Assembly (NCBI RefSeq): GCF_000321225.1
Contig: NW_004450398.1
Coordinates: forward strand, 1,401,198-1,465,197
DNA: 64,000 nucleotides
Source: Odobenus rosmarus divergens
Taxonomy: Eukaryota > Chordata > Mammalia > Carnivora > Odobenidae
Direction of reading: 5' to 3'
Position 1 is the stretch's first letter, and each line of letters opens with the position of its first letter. The position numbers and the translations under genes are program-made. Below the pieces are notes generated by a model that worked only from the letters and a program-made list of their open reading frames with translations, was not told the DNA's origin and did no database searches. This document shows positions 41,476 through 52,589 of the stretch, in pieces.

Positions 41476-42824
41476 GTGTTAATAAGGAGGAAAAAGGCTC
41501 AAGCTTGACCAGGTGGGCAGCAAAAGGGCCCCATTCCAGGAAATGGCTCCCAATGAGTTGCTGACAATAGTGACAATGAGCCCAGTCCGGGCCCACTTCC
41601 CGGAGCTCAGGTACCCCCACTGCCCAGGCTCCCTTTGGGATCAGTATCGGGGTGCAGGGGCCTGACTTAGCTCCATGTCAGGCTCTGGCAAGGGGAAGGG
41701 GGGGCCTCCGTCACTTTGGCTGGACTCCTCCCACGGTTTCCTTCCCTGAAGCAGGAAGCAGAAGTGCCAATCCTCATGCCTGCCCCTGTTGGGGCTCTGC
41801 CACTGCCCACTCAGAAGGGTCAGGCGACTGTCACACAGTGCCTCATGTGGACATGGTGACCATCTTTGGGTAGCACAGTCATCTGGTCAGAAACGGTCAG
41901 AAACCACATGACCCTCAAAGGGAAGGAGGGCAGAGAACCCAACTGGGATGTCCCCAAATCCCGAGGACTCCCCTCTGGCAGCCTGGCGAAACCCACAGGC
42001 CCCATATAAAGATTTTACTTTATGTCCAAATATCTTGGGCTCTAGTTGGACGGTGTATTTCCCAGAGGTACTGACTATGAGAAAAATGAAAAAAACAAAA
42101 ACAAGACCAAAAAACCCCATGTAGCTCGAAGGTGAGCAGAGGGCAGTGCTGATGCCCTTCCCAGGGTACCCACATCTGGCTGGCTTCCAAAAGAACAATT
42201 CTACAAGCACAGGAGAAATGTGTGTATCTTGGTCAACTCAGAGTTTCCATGGTGGGCACTTCCTGTGGATCAGTCTTACCCAGTAGAAACATAACTAATG
42301 CGGGCCACGTGTGCTGTTTTAATTTTCTGGTACCTGTGTTTAAGAAAGTGAAAAAGAAGCAGAGGAAATTAATTTCAACAACATATTTGATTGAGTCCGA
42401 TATACCCAAAGTAGTAACACGTCAGCCCGTAATCAATGTTTTAAAAACATTCCTGAGGTATTTTCCATCCTTTTTTGTTTTTGTGTTTGTATCAAGTCTT
42501 CAAAACTGGGTGTGCGTTTTATAGCACGTCTCAGTTCCAACCAGCCGTGTTTTGGTGGCTCAGTTGGCCACGTCGCCAGAAGCCACTGTGTTGACAGCTC
42601 TAGATGTTGAAATTTCCTTATAGGGAAACTTGGGTTTTTTTTTCCCCCCCTTCATTTTACAGTTACTTAAGACCTGCACTTTGTGCCTGGCTCTTGTCCT
42701 TCTTTTGTTCTTTTCCTTCTCTGTGTAATCTGATTTTGATGAGGACTTGGTAAAGCTGATCTTCAAGGTGAATCTTCTGTCTTTGCCCATACTTTGAATG
42801 TTCTTTTCTTTCTCATGTCATCTT
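41476..42824. other. single-copy noncoding DNA
   Basis: One of the longer repeat-free intervals. It turns AT-rich after 42050. No exon, RNA gene or old repeat was recognised. Confidence 0.45.
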
Positions 42825-43625
42825 TCTCTCTCTTTTAAGAATATTTTCCTCCAATATTTTATGGTGAAAATGTTCAAACGTATAGAAAAGTTGAAAGAAT
42901 TGTCCAGTGAACACCCATGTACATATCACCTGCATTGTATTTTGTTACATTTGTTTTATCACTTGCCCATCCGTCCATCCTGCAGTCTCTCCATTCCTCC
43001 ATCTCTCCATCCCTCCATCTCCCATCCATCCACCCTCCATCCTTCCAGCTCTCCACCCAACCATCCATCCATCCATCCATCCACCCTCCATCCCTCTCCA
43101 TCTAACCATCCATCCATCCTTTGGTCTCTTCATCCCTCCATCTCCCATCTATTCATCCATCCATCCATCCATCATCCATTCCTCCATCCATCCATCATCC
43201 ATTCCTCCATCCATCCATCCATCATCCATTCCTCCATTTCTCCATCCATCCATCCATCATCCATTCCTCCATCCATCCATCCATTCCTCCATCCATCCAT
43301 CCATCCATCCATCCATCCATCCATCCATCATCCATTCCTCCATCCATCATCCATTCCTCCATCCATCCATCCATCCATCATCCATTCCTCCATCCATCCA
43401 TCCATCCATCATCCATTCCTCCATCCATCCATCCATCCATCCATCATCCATTCCTCCATCCATCCATCCCTCTATCCTGCCATCTCTCCATTTATCTTGC
43501 CTTCCTATCTTTTTGATGCATTTCAAAGTAAGTTGCTAACATCAGTATCCTATCCTTAAACACTTGGGCACTTTTTTTTGTTTTGGGCATGCATTTCAGT
43601 AACTAGAGTTGAGTATTCAGGATCT
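42825..43625 (-). mobile_element. old L1M fragment hosting the CCAT array
   Basis: Left of the array, TGGTGAAAATGTTCAAACGT, GAAAGAATTGTCCAGTGAAC and TTGTTTTATCACTTGCCCAT are an L1M segment. Right of it, GATGCATTTCAAAGTAAGTT and CATGCATTTCAGTAACT continue the same element. The intervening CCAT repeats therefore expanded in place from the element's own CCATCC sequence. The strand call follows the other antisense L1 pieces and is uncertain. Confidence 0.65.
42966..43500. repeat. CCAT tetranucleotide array with higher-order structure
   Basis: About 530 bp of CCAT/TCCA units with regular variants. From about 43178 to 43460 the decamer ATTCCTCCAT recurs about ten times at spacings of 20-50 bp, between runs of pure CCATCC and CCATCATCC. 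The left third (42966-43150) is more degenerate (CCCTCCATCTCC, CCACCCTCC). It opens long Ser/Ile/His/Pro frames on the plus strand that are repeat artefacts. Confidence 0.95.
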
Positions 43626-44029
43626 TTTTCAATGCCTCCCCCACCCCCGCAAAATAAAATACACAGCTTACAAAAGAAGCTAGCTAAGTATAACTGCAGT
43701 GACAGTCATGGGATATAAAAACCCTTGTGATTCCTGTTGGTGACAGAGTCACAGGACCATGGGTGTTGCTACATTAGGAAATGAAGTTGTATACTAAATT
43801 TCAGTTGGAGGATAGTGCAATAAAATGCAATTTTTTTTTCCTATCCAAATCCACAGATCCTCTGAATTTGGGGACCCCTAGTCAGTTTTTATTTCATGAA
43901 GCTCAAATAAATCCTGCCATTACCATGTTACAAGGCAAATGCTACCAAGAAGAAATACTGAGCATTATCATGTGCATTATCTTATTTAATCCATGAGGAT
44001 AAAAGAAAGCTGTTTCTCTACTCACAACA
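43626..44029. other. single-copy DNA with a MIR scrap
   Basis: GAGCATTATCATGTGCATTA then TCTTATTTAATCCATGAGGA at 43960-43999 is an antisense MIR piece. The rest is not classified. Confidence 0.45.
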
Positions 44030-44760
44030 CGTCTGACATCAAATATGCAGGGATTCCTCCAACCAGTTCTCCAACTGTCTGCACACCAACTGGGTATCCC
44101 CTAATTTAATTCAATTCAGACCCTGACTACCTGGAGTTAACCCCACAGGTTAAGGCTCAATCCCACAAGACAACCCCACTTCAAACACCAGTCACAAATA
44201 TTAGGTCCCCAGAGTGTCCCCACTTCTGTCTGACTTGGCTGCAATTGAGGATCTTCATACCCTCATACCCCACCCAGGTTTGATAATTTGCTGGCACAGC
44301 TCACAAAACTCAGAGACATCTCTGTTTACCAGTTTATCACAAAGGGTATGTTAAAGGAAACCTATGGATTATGGACAACCAGGTGAAGAGATACAATAGG
44401 GTGAAGTCTGGGAGGGTCCTGAACACAGGAGCTTCTGACCCCGTGGAGCTGGGGTGCGCCACCCTCCCCACCGCCCATAGATGTGTTCACCTTGGAAGGT
44501 GGCTGAAGCCTATAGTTTAGGGTTTTTTATAGAAGCTTCATCACGTAGGCATGATATATCATTAACTCAGTCTCCAGCCCCTCTCCCCTCCCTGCGGACA
44601 GAGGATGGGGGTGAAAATTCCTTCTAATCACCACTTGGTCTTTTGGGAGAGCAACCCATATCCAGGAGCCCTCCAAGAGTCCCCTCATTAGAACAAAAGA
44701 TACTCCTATCACCCAGGAAATTCCAAGAGGGTTAGGAGCTCTGTAGACTATGGTCTAGAC
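44030..44760 (-). mobile_element. old solitary LTR remnant (ERVL-like, family uncertain)
   Basis: GGCACAGCTCACAAAACTCA, GTTTACCAGTTTATCACAAA, CCACCCTCCCCACCGCCCAT, GATGTGTTCACCTTGG, CTCCAGCCCCTCTCCCCTCC and GAACAAAAGATACTCCTATC are landmarks of an LTR common in placentals. A related, shorter copy lies at 54.5 kb. No internal viral coding sequence was seen beside it, so it appears to be a lone, long-inactive LTR. Confidence 0.6.
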
Positions 44761-44779
44761 TGACTGAGGGAAGCCATCC

Positions 44780-44965
44780 CGTCGGGGCACACATCCCACC
44801 TCTGCAGCCTTGGGCAAGTCACTCAACCTCTTTGTGCCTCGTTTCCTCTTCTGAGCATCCGGATAATAGGACCCATCTCAGAGGGCTGTCGAGAAGGTTA
44901 ACTGAGTTAACGTATGCAAGCACTGGGAAGCCTCGTACACAGGAAGTGGCATGTAAGTGTTTGCT
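44780..44965 (+). mobile_element. MIR SINE
   Basis: CAGCCTTGGGCAAGTCACTC, AACCTCTTTGTGCCTCGTTT and GGATAATAGGACCCATCTCA follow sense MIR order through to its 3' part. Confidence 0.88.
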
Positions 44966-46184
44966 ACGATTATGACATAGAAAGTGCCTTTAAGCGAGGG
45001 ACATTTCAGATGAGGTTCCAGCCCCGGGGCTGCAGGCCTGGTCCAGAAGGTGGGTGTCCCTGCCACCTGCTGTGGAGCCCCCCCACCCCATTCCTGCTTC
45101 TTTGTGGACTAGCGCCCACTCTGTCCGGAACTGTGGACCTGATATCCCAGCTCGGGTCACATGCCCCCGTCCTAGCTGCCAGGAGCCTGGAGTCTTCCCA
45201 GTGGGAAGCAGGGCTTCGGCCCACTGAGACCCATAAGGGGGGGAATTTCTCCAAGTGTGGAAAGGGCACAGTCTGGGCCCCAACAGATGGTGCTCTTCTA
45301 GCCCTGTATGCAGATGAGCAGAATGAGGCTCAGGGAGGAGACGGAGCCGGCCTGCGAGGGCCCCACCGTCTGGCTCTCTCCTACCTCCTGCCTCCCCCAT
45401 AAACACCCAGGGGCTTTGTGCTGCCCAGAATCCACTCTTGCCCCAGGGTGGAGATGCCGGAGGCGGCCCACAATGCAGGCCTTGAAGGAATGAAAAGCCC
45501 CAAGTCCTGGATCAGAAACGCCCTTTGTTGTCCCCCACACAAAAGGTTTCAGTCCACAGGGTCAGGAGTAGGACGCTGATGGCCAAACGGGGTCCCGCTG
45601 GGGATGCTGACCCCTGATCCAAGGAGGGAGGCTGGAGGAGCTGCTGCAGTTTGGGTTTGTGTTCTGGTTTCCGGCAGAAGCTCATTTCTCACTTTGGGGC
45701 CCACTGCCAGGCCCCAGGCCGTGCCCCCGGGGGGAACGGCAGCGCGGTGGGGGGCAGTGGGGTGTCTGTGGTCAGACAGCAACCACCGTGTGTGGGATGG
45801 CGTGTGGCAACCGGAGACATGACACAGGTGCGCTAGGACGGGGAAGGCTCCCCTGGCCTCAGGGCCACACCCAGATGTGTCCTGTCCCCAGCTGGGCCCC
45901 GGGAGGCGGGGGAGGGGAAGGGAAGCGCGGGAAAGGGAGCGACCCAGGTGGGGGGCTGGCCGGAGGGGCTGCGTGCAGGCATGTAGCACCTGTGCATGCA
46001 TTCTTATATTCTGAATGCATCTGTGTGTGTCTGTGTGTGTATGAGTGTGTGTGGGGGCGCGTACGTCTCTTTGTGTATCTGTTTGCATGAAGTTTCTATC
46101 TGGATTACATGTAGCCCCTGTGCGCGTCTCTGTGTATTGGTGGGTAGCCTCATGCACACCTGTGGTTTATGCTCATAACTGTAG
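44966..46184. other. single-copy GC-rich noncoding DNA
   Basis: Only a short antisense MIR core (GCAGATGAGCAGAATGAGGC at 45309-45328) and a TG-rich run at 46020-46054 were recognised. The CG-containing patch 45720-45780 is too short to be an island. No exon is supported. Confidence 0.45.
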
Positions 46185-46390
46185 CCCTTACGTGACGCTT
46201 CTTGTGTACCAGGCTTCCCAGCGCTTACGTGTATTAACTCCGTTAACCCTCTCGCCAACCCATTGGGGTGGGTACTATTATCTCAATTTTCAGAAGAGGG
46301 AACCGGGGTACAGAGAGGTTGAGGGACTCCCCTGAGGTTCCAGCCACGGGATCTGAACCCAGGCTGGCTTCCCTAAGTCAGCCCTCAGGC
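46185..46390 (-). mobile_element. MIR SINE
   Basis: GTACCAGGCTTCCCAGCGCT, GTGTATTAACTCCGTTAACC, GGGTACTATTATCTCAATTT and GGATCTGAACCCAGGCTGGC give a nearly complete antisense MIR. Confidence 0.9.
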
Positions 46391-47156
46391 TCCACCTGCA
46401 TAGGCACCCCTCGGGAAATGTGTCCACCCACGTTCCATCCCAGCGACATGTACACACGGGGTCAAGTGTACATCTGCCCGTGCGGTCAGACATGCATGTA
46501 GGCAGCTCTGTGGTTCACGTATGTGTGAGCATATGTGTGTGCTGGGGGCCGAGAGGCCTCCCTCCCTCCCCCCCCAGGCCCTCCCCCACCCCCCACCCCA
46601 CCAGGCCCCTTGCCAGCCTTTGTTCCCTCTGCTGTGGGAATCCTGTGGAATTCTAGGCATTTGCTTTTCGAGGGTGAGGGGCGGGTGGAGGGCGAAGCTT
46701 GGTCACTTGCAGGGGCTGGACCCTGACCTCCGAGGGAGCAGGGCTGGTGATGTTTGCAGAACCCAAAACAAGGTCTGGGTGACATCTCCCCTGGGCCTGG
46801 AGCCCTGCCTGCAGCCACCTCTACGTGACTCTGGGGGTCTCCTCCAGGACGGCTGGCCAAGGGACCCTGTGTGCCAGGACACCGGGCCAGAGGGCCCAGG
46901 GGAGGTGGTGCAAGACACTCTGGGTCATAGAGTCAGACACAGCTGTTTGTCCTGAGCTGGGGCCTTCAGGAGCCTCTCGGCCTTGCTGGGCTGCTTCCTG
47001 CTCTGCAGAGGCCTTTCCCAGCACGGAGTGCACCCTGATAGCCCTCTGTCCCTGCCCAGCTCGGGTGCCTCCCCCACGTCCTCCCCCTGCTCATCCTTTT
47101 GGCTTTCCCTTGCTTTTTCGCTGCACCTGCCATGGGTTGAGAGTGACCCCGCCCGC
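46391..47156. other. single-copy GC-rich noncoding DNA
   Basis: A CT-rich run at 46557-46610 gives proline-rich frames. Nothing was classified. Confidence 0.4.
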
Positions 47157-47640
47157 CCCCCCAAAAGATATGACCCCCCGGGACCTGTGAATGTGACCTT
47201 ATTTGGAAACAGGGTCTCTGCAGGGGTCATCAAGTTTAGGATCTCGAAATGAGATCATTCTGGATTTAGGGTGGGTCCTAGACCCAGTGGCTGATGTCTG
47301 TAGGAGGCGGGAGGGAGGATTTGCAACAGAGAGGCAGAGGTGCCCGTGAAGACGGGGCGGATGGAGGGAAGTGGCCCCAAGCCAAGGAGCCCCTGGAGCC
47401 CCTGGACACTGGGAGAGGCAAAGGATTCACCCCTCAGGCCTCCAGAGGCAGCACGACCCTGCTGACACCCTGATTTCAAACTTTTGGCCTCCAGCATGGT
47501 GAAAGGGGAAGTCTCTGTTGTTCTGGGGCGCCCAGTGTGAACTTTGTTCCGGCGGCCCCGGGAACCCACTGGGCCACCCCCGCTGCCGGCCCTGAAGTGC
47601 ACTTAGCCTGGAGCGGCCTGGTATTGGGGCTCAGGGGCAC
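47157..47640 (+). mobile_element. ancient interspersed repeat, family not named
   Basis: GAATGTGACCTTATTTGGAA, AACAGGGTCTCTGCAGGGGT and CACCCTGATTTCAAACTTTT are landmarks of the family found antisense at 9.8-16.4 kb, seen here in the other orientation and over most of its length. Confidence 0.65.
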
Positions 47641-47834
47641 CATATTTGCCAGGAGGTGGAGAGAACCCACCTGAGAGTGAAGGCAACGCAGAGGAAAGCA
47701 GGGCCAAGAGTTTGCGACAGATCCCCGACAACACTGCCTGAGCACCTGGATTCAGCCAGGCCTGAAACTATTCCAACCCCAACTTCCTTGTTGTTCTGCA
47801 GTTCTGCTCCTCATCTCTATTCCACCACCCGCTA

Positions 47835-47935
47835 CAGGCAGGTGACTTTCACCATGTTAAGCCTCAGTTTCCACATGTGTAAAACAGGGACCATGATGAC
47901 AAAACTTCTGTAGACATTGCTCAGCTGAGCCAGGT
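47835..47935 (+). mobile_element. MIR SINE core
   Basis: AAGCCTCAGTTTCCACATGT then GTAAAACAGGGACCATGATG is a sense MIR core. Confidence 0.8.
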
Positions 47936-48184
47936 CCATGGAGAGCAGCAGGGATTGCTGTCCTCGTGAAGACTGTTACCCTCGGGTGGCATCTGTTGTC
48001 CACCCGTCAAGGGGCAATGGGAAGCTTTAATTTGATGGGGAGGGTGTACATGATAAATAAATGTACCTTGTAATGTGTGGCCATCACAAACCATGGTCCA
48101 CATCGGCTTGGAGGACAGTGTCACTGGCTTAGCATGGTCATTGGCACAATCACCGTACAATTAGTGGTGGTGTCTGATTGGCCG

Positions 48185-48620
48185 CTGGCTTTCATTCATT
48201 CATGCCACACCTATTTCCCGAGCATCTGCACCGCTCTGGCACTGCCTTCATGAAGGCAGTCAAGCCAGAAGGCTATCCTCAGGGTGCTTGGTCTTGTTGG
48301 GGAGGCGAGTGAATAAGGAGATCAACAAGCACAAGACGGGGAGGCAGGAAGGGAGCAGGAAGGAGGCCGGCCAGGGTTAGGAAAGGCTTCCTGGAATCAG
48401 GGGCAGCCTGAGGCCAGAGCAGAGGACAAGTAGGCCAGGAGTAGGTAGGGAAAGGCATCCCAGGCAGCAAGACCAGCAGGTGCAAAGGCCCAGCGGCAGG
48501 AGTGTGTGGAACAGTAGGGACTCGTCAGTATTCCGAGCAGCCAGGGCCCAGGAGGTAGGTCATGGTGAGCCATGAGGCCCAAGAGGTTTCCCCCAAGAGC
48601 TTGGCCTGTGAGGGGCTGGG
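48185..48620 (-). mobile_element. L2 LINE 3' region
   Basis: GCTTTCATTCATTCATGCCA, CCTATTTCCCGAGCATCTGC, GAAAGGCTTCCTGGAATCAG and GCAGGTGCAAAGGCCCAGCG follow the antisense L2 order over about 430 bp, one of the longer L2 pieces here. Confidence 0.78.
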
Positions 48621-48904
48621 CTTATCCTCAGGGCCTTAAAGATCACTGAAGTAATTCTGGTTCAAGGCCAAAGCCAAACTTCCTACATCTCTTACCGAGT
48701 TCCTTCTGTTAGTACCCCCCATTTTATGGTCCAGACCTGATTCTCATGCCCATGCTTTTCCATCCAGAGGGACCACGACTGGGAAGGGAGTGAGGAGCCA
48801 GGACTCCCAACACAGAGAGGTTTAGACGCCCCAAAGACTGGGGCTCTGGCATAAGGAAGGTCAGTCAGTGTCTTCGGGAGCTGGGTAGGGCCCAGTAAGA
48901 CCCT
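48621..48904. other. single-copy noncoding DNA
   Basis: No recognised element. Confidence 0.4.
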
Positions 48905-48941
48905 CCGCGCGCGCGCGCACACACACACACACACGCACACA
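48905..48941. repeat. alternating (CG)n(CA)n tract
   Basis: About seven CG/GC dinucleotides run without a break into about ten CA units, 37 bases of strictly alternating purine and pyrimidine apart from one CG near the end. Such sequence adopts Z-DNA readily. Confidence 0.95.
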
Positions 48942-49019
48942 GATGGTGACCGATTCCAAGACTTGCACCACAGTCCCCCCAGGCCTGGGACACAAAGATG
49001 TGTGCAAAGGTGAGACTTT

Positions 49020-49175
49020 TGGGGCGCCTACCACACACTGGGCTCTGGGTGGAGGAGCATCTAACACAAGATCGTGTTTTATCTGCACTGCATCCTGTGA
49101 TCCACACACTGTTGTAGCCCCCGAGCCAGGATTCGAACCCAGGGTACTCGACCACGGTGCTCCGCTGTCCCTGGT
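49020..49175 (-). mobile_element. MIR SINE, worn
   Basis: GGATTCGAACCCAGGGTACT then CGACCACGGTGCTCCGCT is the antisense MIR 5' part. The core is decayed. Confidence 0.7.
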
Positions 49176-50129
49176 GAAGACTTCCCGACCCACCTGCAGC
49201 CAATTGAGGAGTCCCTTCCCTGAAAGCAGCTGTGGGGTCCCACCAGGGAAAGAAGGAGCTGCCCAGACCCTGTTTGCCAGGCAGTGGCGTGCCAGTAGCT
49301 GTGAGGAGAGGCTTGCCAAAGCTCAGCGGCCGCCCCCACCCCTCACCCCCGCCCCCGCAGCCCAAAGGAAATGACATTCCCCTGCTCCTGGGAACCTCCC
49401 CCTCAAAAAGCCGCATGCACCCAAATCCCTATCTCAGACTCCGTTTCTAGGGGACCTAACCCAAGATGAGGTCATGTCTGATTTCCCCAGCCTAGAATCT
49501 TCCCATATGCTCTCCATCTATTCAGAAAGTCTCACTTCCTTGGCTCCGCCTTTGAAGCCATTCTTCATGGGTCCCCTGCTGCCCTCCCCCCAACCCCCCT
49601 TGCTTCTAAGGTCCTGTGCTAGCCCACCACTCAGTAAGAAGGGGCCAGACCGACTTCTTTGGACACTTTCTATGGAGATGTGGATTTCCATCCATTTCCA
49701 GAGGCCCCCTGGTGCATTGGAGGCATTTGTTGGGTGTTGATTTGGCTGGACATTCCCTAAAGTGTTTTCCTGGAGCTTTAGAAGACCCAGTCAGTTCCCA
49801 GGATTCTGAGCTGGAGGAGAAGGGAGCCATGGCACAGATATTCTTTTCCTAGGAACATGGAAAATCTGGGACGGCTCTGAGCATAGCAGATTCTCTGGGG
49901 CCACACCAACCTCAGGGCTGGTTGGGGCCAGGGTGAGTAATGGTTGCTAGGCAGAATAACCTGCTTGAGGAATGAACCAGGTCTTAGTTTGGCTGTTGAT
50001 TCATCACCAAAGAATGAGAGGTATTTCCCCCTCTCTCCAATCTCCTTCAAAGAACAACTATGTGCTTGTGTTCTGAAGGGCTGTGTTTGCCTTGGGCCAG
50101 TGGAGAATCGACAGGCCTTGGTACATTAG
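49176..50129. other. single-copy noncoding DNA
   Basis: A CTCF-like reverse-strand motif (GCACCAGGGGGCCT, 11 of 14) lies at about 49702-49715. No exon or named repeat. Confidence 0.4.
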
Positions 50130-50520
50130 TACAAAGCCTAGTATCTTCGTCAGGACTCACCCATTGCAAAGAACAGAATCCCACTGAGATTAGCTTCTGC
50201 CAAAACAGAACCTATTTTGTGTCCCTGGAAAGTTGGGTGTGCAACAGCTTCAGGCCTGGCTGAATCCAGGGGCTCAGGCAGTGTTGCGGGGGATCTGTCT
50301 CCATCTCTTGGCCCTGCTTTCCTCTATGTTGCCTTCATTCTCAGGCGGGATCTCTCCATCTGCTGTCAAGATGCTGCCCCTCGGCCCCAGGTTTTTATCT
50401 CACTAGCCTAATAGAGATTTCCTCTTCAACAATTCTAGGAACAATCTATGGGCCCAGCTTGGGTCCCATGCCCCTTCCTGAAGCCATCACTATGGCCAGC
50501 CTTGGTCATGTGCACAGTTC
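50130..50520. mobile_element. ancient interspersed repeat, unclassified
   Basis: CATTGCAAAGAACAGAATCC, GTTGCCTTCATTCTCAGGCG and GAAGCCATCACTATGGCCAG in this spacing recur in mammalian genomes as part of an old repeat I cannot name. Confidence 0.4.
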
Positions 50521-50854
50521 AGCCCAAGAGCCTGGGGTGGGGCTAGGAAGAAGGGGAGTTTTGTCAAAATTGGTGACAGATGCTGTCTACACCCGGATGG
50601 GGTGTCTAATCATAGGGGGTGGAGACGGAGCTGTCTGGCAGAGCCTTGTGGTGGTGGTGGAGGGGTGTCTCTAGGGAGGCAGGCTTCTCTGTGGCAAAGG
50701 CCTGTCCCCCTGGCGAGGAGGATCAGATCCCAATTTCATCAGACTTAGAAAAGTAAAGTAATGAGATCATTCTCATAAGTATTATGGAAAAATTCATACC
50801 ATGTCCTAACTTCTGGGATTTTCCTCAGTCAGCTCAGTCTCCAGAACTTTTAAG

Positions 50855-51030
50855 GAAGTGGCTAAGAACATAGGATCTGGAGTCAATCCCTAGGTAGGAA
50901 TCCTGGTTGTCTGTGTGACCTTGGGGCAGTCACTCAACCTCTCTGTGCCTCCATTCCCTCATCTGAAAAATGGAACCATGGCATTTCCTGCTCATGGGAC
51001 CTCTGTGAGGATTAAATGAAGCTCTGAGAG
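50855..51030 (+). mobile_element. MIR SINE
   Basis: GGATCTGGAGTCAATCCCTA, GTGTGACCTTGGGGCAGTCA, CTCTGTGCCTCCATTCCCTC and GTGAGGATTAAATGAAGCTC are sense MIR landmarks. Confidence 0.9.
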
Positions 51031-51829
51031 TTTGGGTGACTTGCCTATATCTTGGGGGCTAGGGTTAGCACCCGCTTTGTTGACCCCACATTCTAGGCTC
51101 TTTCTGTCCCCAGTGCTGACACAAGCAAGAGCTTGCTGACTATTGTATGAATGAAGGAAAGCTTTCCCTCCTTCCGCTCCGAGCTCCACTACTGGGCTCC
51201 TTGAGCACTCAGCACAGGGGAGCTCAGGGTCTCCTGAGAAGCCTGTCTTAGACTCGGTCCCCCCAGAAGCAGACTCAGACAAAGATTTGGGGGGAAGTCA
51301 TCCCAGGGCACACTGTCATCTTATCCGACCATGCTGACCTTCATAGAATCTCATCCACTGCTTTGCTTCCACCCTCCAAACCTCATGCATGTTCCTCTTC
51401 TGTCAAATTCTAACCCAGAAGGTTCTGGGAAACTGGTTTCCAGCTTAACTGGGTGGATGCAGCACACTTGTCCCCCCTCCTCAGGTCCTCCGTTCCGGAG
51501 CTGGGCAGCTGGGTACCTTGGCTCTCCCTCACATGACCCGCTCCTCCTCCCAGAGGGAGCTCATTTCCTTACACGCTGGTCTCAGGCAGAATTCCAAGAG
51601 GGTGAGGGTGGAAACCCGGCTTCCTAAGGCCCAACCTCAAAATGTGCAGGATCACTTCTGCTGCGTTCTGTGGGTCAAAGCATGTCACAAGGCCAGCCCA
51701 GATTTGAGGGGTGAGGAAACCCATTCTGTCTCTTGATGGTAAGAATTGCAAATTACTGTGGCCATGGTTTTCAATCACACCACACCTAATTGCCATCGTT
51801 AGAAGTTTGTTATGGGAAACATATTTAGG
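51031..51829. other. single-copy noncoding DNA
   Basis: Nothing recognised apart from an L2-like TGAATGAAGGAAA at 51149-51161. Confidence 0.4.
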
Positions 51830-52049
51830 TACGATGACAGAGAATGTCAGTGGAGCCCGCTCGAGATGTGCAGTGCACGATCTGTGCAACTGTTTGGATG
51901 GCCCTGCTGATGGCCATGGACTTCAGTGTTCTCACATACTCACTGTGGCAGGTATCTGTTACTTTTGAATGCCCAGTGTCCAGCACTCCTTTCAGGGATA
52001 GTCACTACCCATCCATCACCTGGGTATTTTAGTGGGGCTAACCCTCTCA

Positions 52050-52462
52050 AACTCCAGGTGTGGGCATGTGACCAGGAATTCTATCACTCTAACCATAGGG
52101 ATCGGTCAAAGGATGGGCATGTGATCCACGCCAGACCAGTGAGATTCAGTCATGGGCCTTTTGCTGAAACTGTTGAGAAAAAGGTGTTCTCTTTCCCCCT
52201 TTTGGGGTTGCTTGGCTGATAGGAAGCCTGGAACTGCCGGAGATCATCTTTGCAATCAGAAGAGAACGGACTGCCTGAGAATGAAACAGTCACAGAGGAG
52301 AGCAGAGTTGAGAGAGAGAGATTCCTGATGACAGCATTTGAGCTCCTGGATCCAACCATGCCTGAAGTCCTTACCGTGGACTTTCCATTTATGTAAGCCC
52401 ATACATTCCCTTTGATGTAAGTTTCTAGCCCTTGCAACCAAAAGACATCTTAATGATACAAT
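52050..52462. mobile_element. ancient interspersed repeat, unclassified
   Basis: GGGCATGTGATCCACGCCAG, CTGGAACTGCCGGAGATCAT, GAGCTCCTGGATCCAACCAT and CCCTTGCAACCAAAAGACAT form the ordered landmarks of an old repeat. The family name is uncertain. Confidence 0.5.
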
Positions 52463-52570
52463 GCTGTACAGCTACTTCGGTCATAATGAGGATTCAATGA
52501 GCTAACAATATATAAGGAATATACGGCTTATAGGGGTCCTGTGAAAGGTAACCTCTCAGGAATTTCTCTT

Positions 52571-52589
52571 CCCCCCCCCCCCCCCCCCC
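52571..52589. repeat. C19 homopolymer
   Basis: Nineteen C residues preceded by CTCTT and followed by AGTGG. On the plus strand this resembles a polypyrimidine tract plus AG. Homopolymer length is error-prone. Confidence 0.85.

Noticed and set aside
43150..43500. CRISPR-like regular spacing of repeats
   Set aside because: This is vertebrate DNA. The units are simple tetranucleotides with no unique spacers.
42798..43559. 253-residue Ser/His/Pro/Ile frame, and similar frames in the other phases
   Set aside because: It is produced by the CCAT tetranucleotide array. All phases stay open because the repeat has no stop, and the protein is a pure repeat.
45600..45980. Possible second CpG island
   Set aside because: GC content is high but CpG dinucleotides are too few and the stretch too short. 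No donor or promoter motif accompanies it.
46019..46054. TG-rich stretch as a second Z-DNA tract
   Set aside because: The alternation is broken repeatedly (TCTG, ATGAG), so it lacks the regularity of the 48.9-kb tract.
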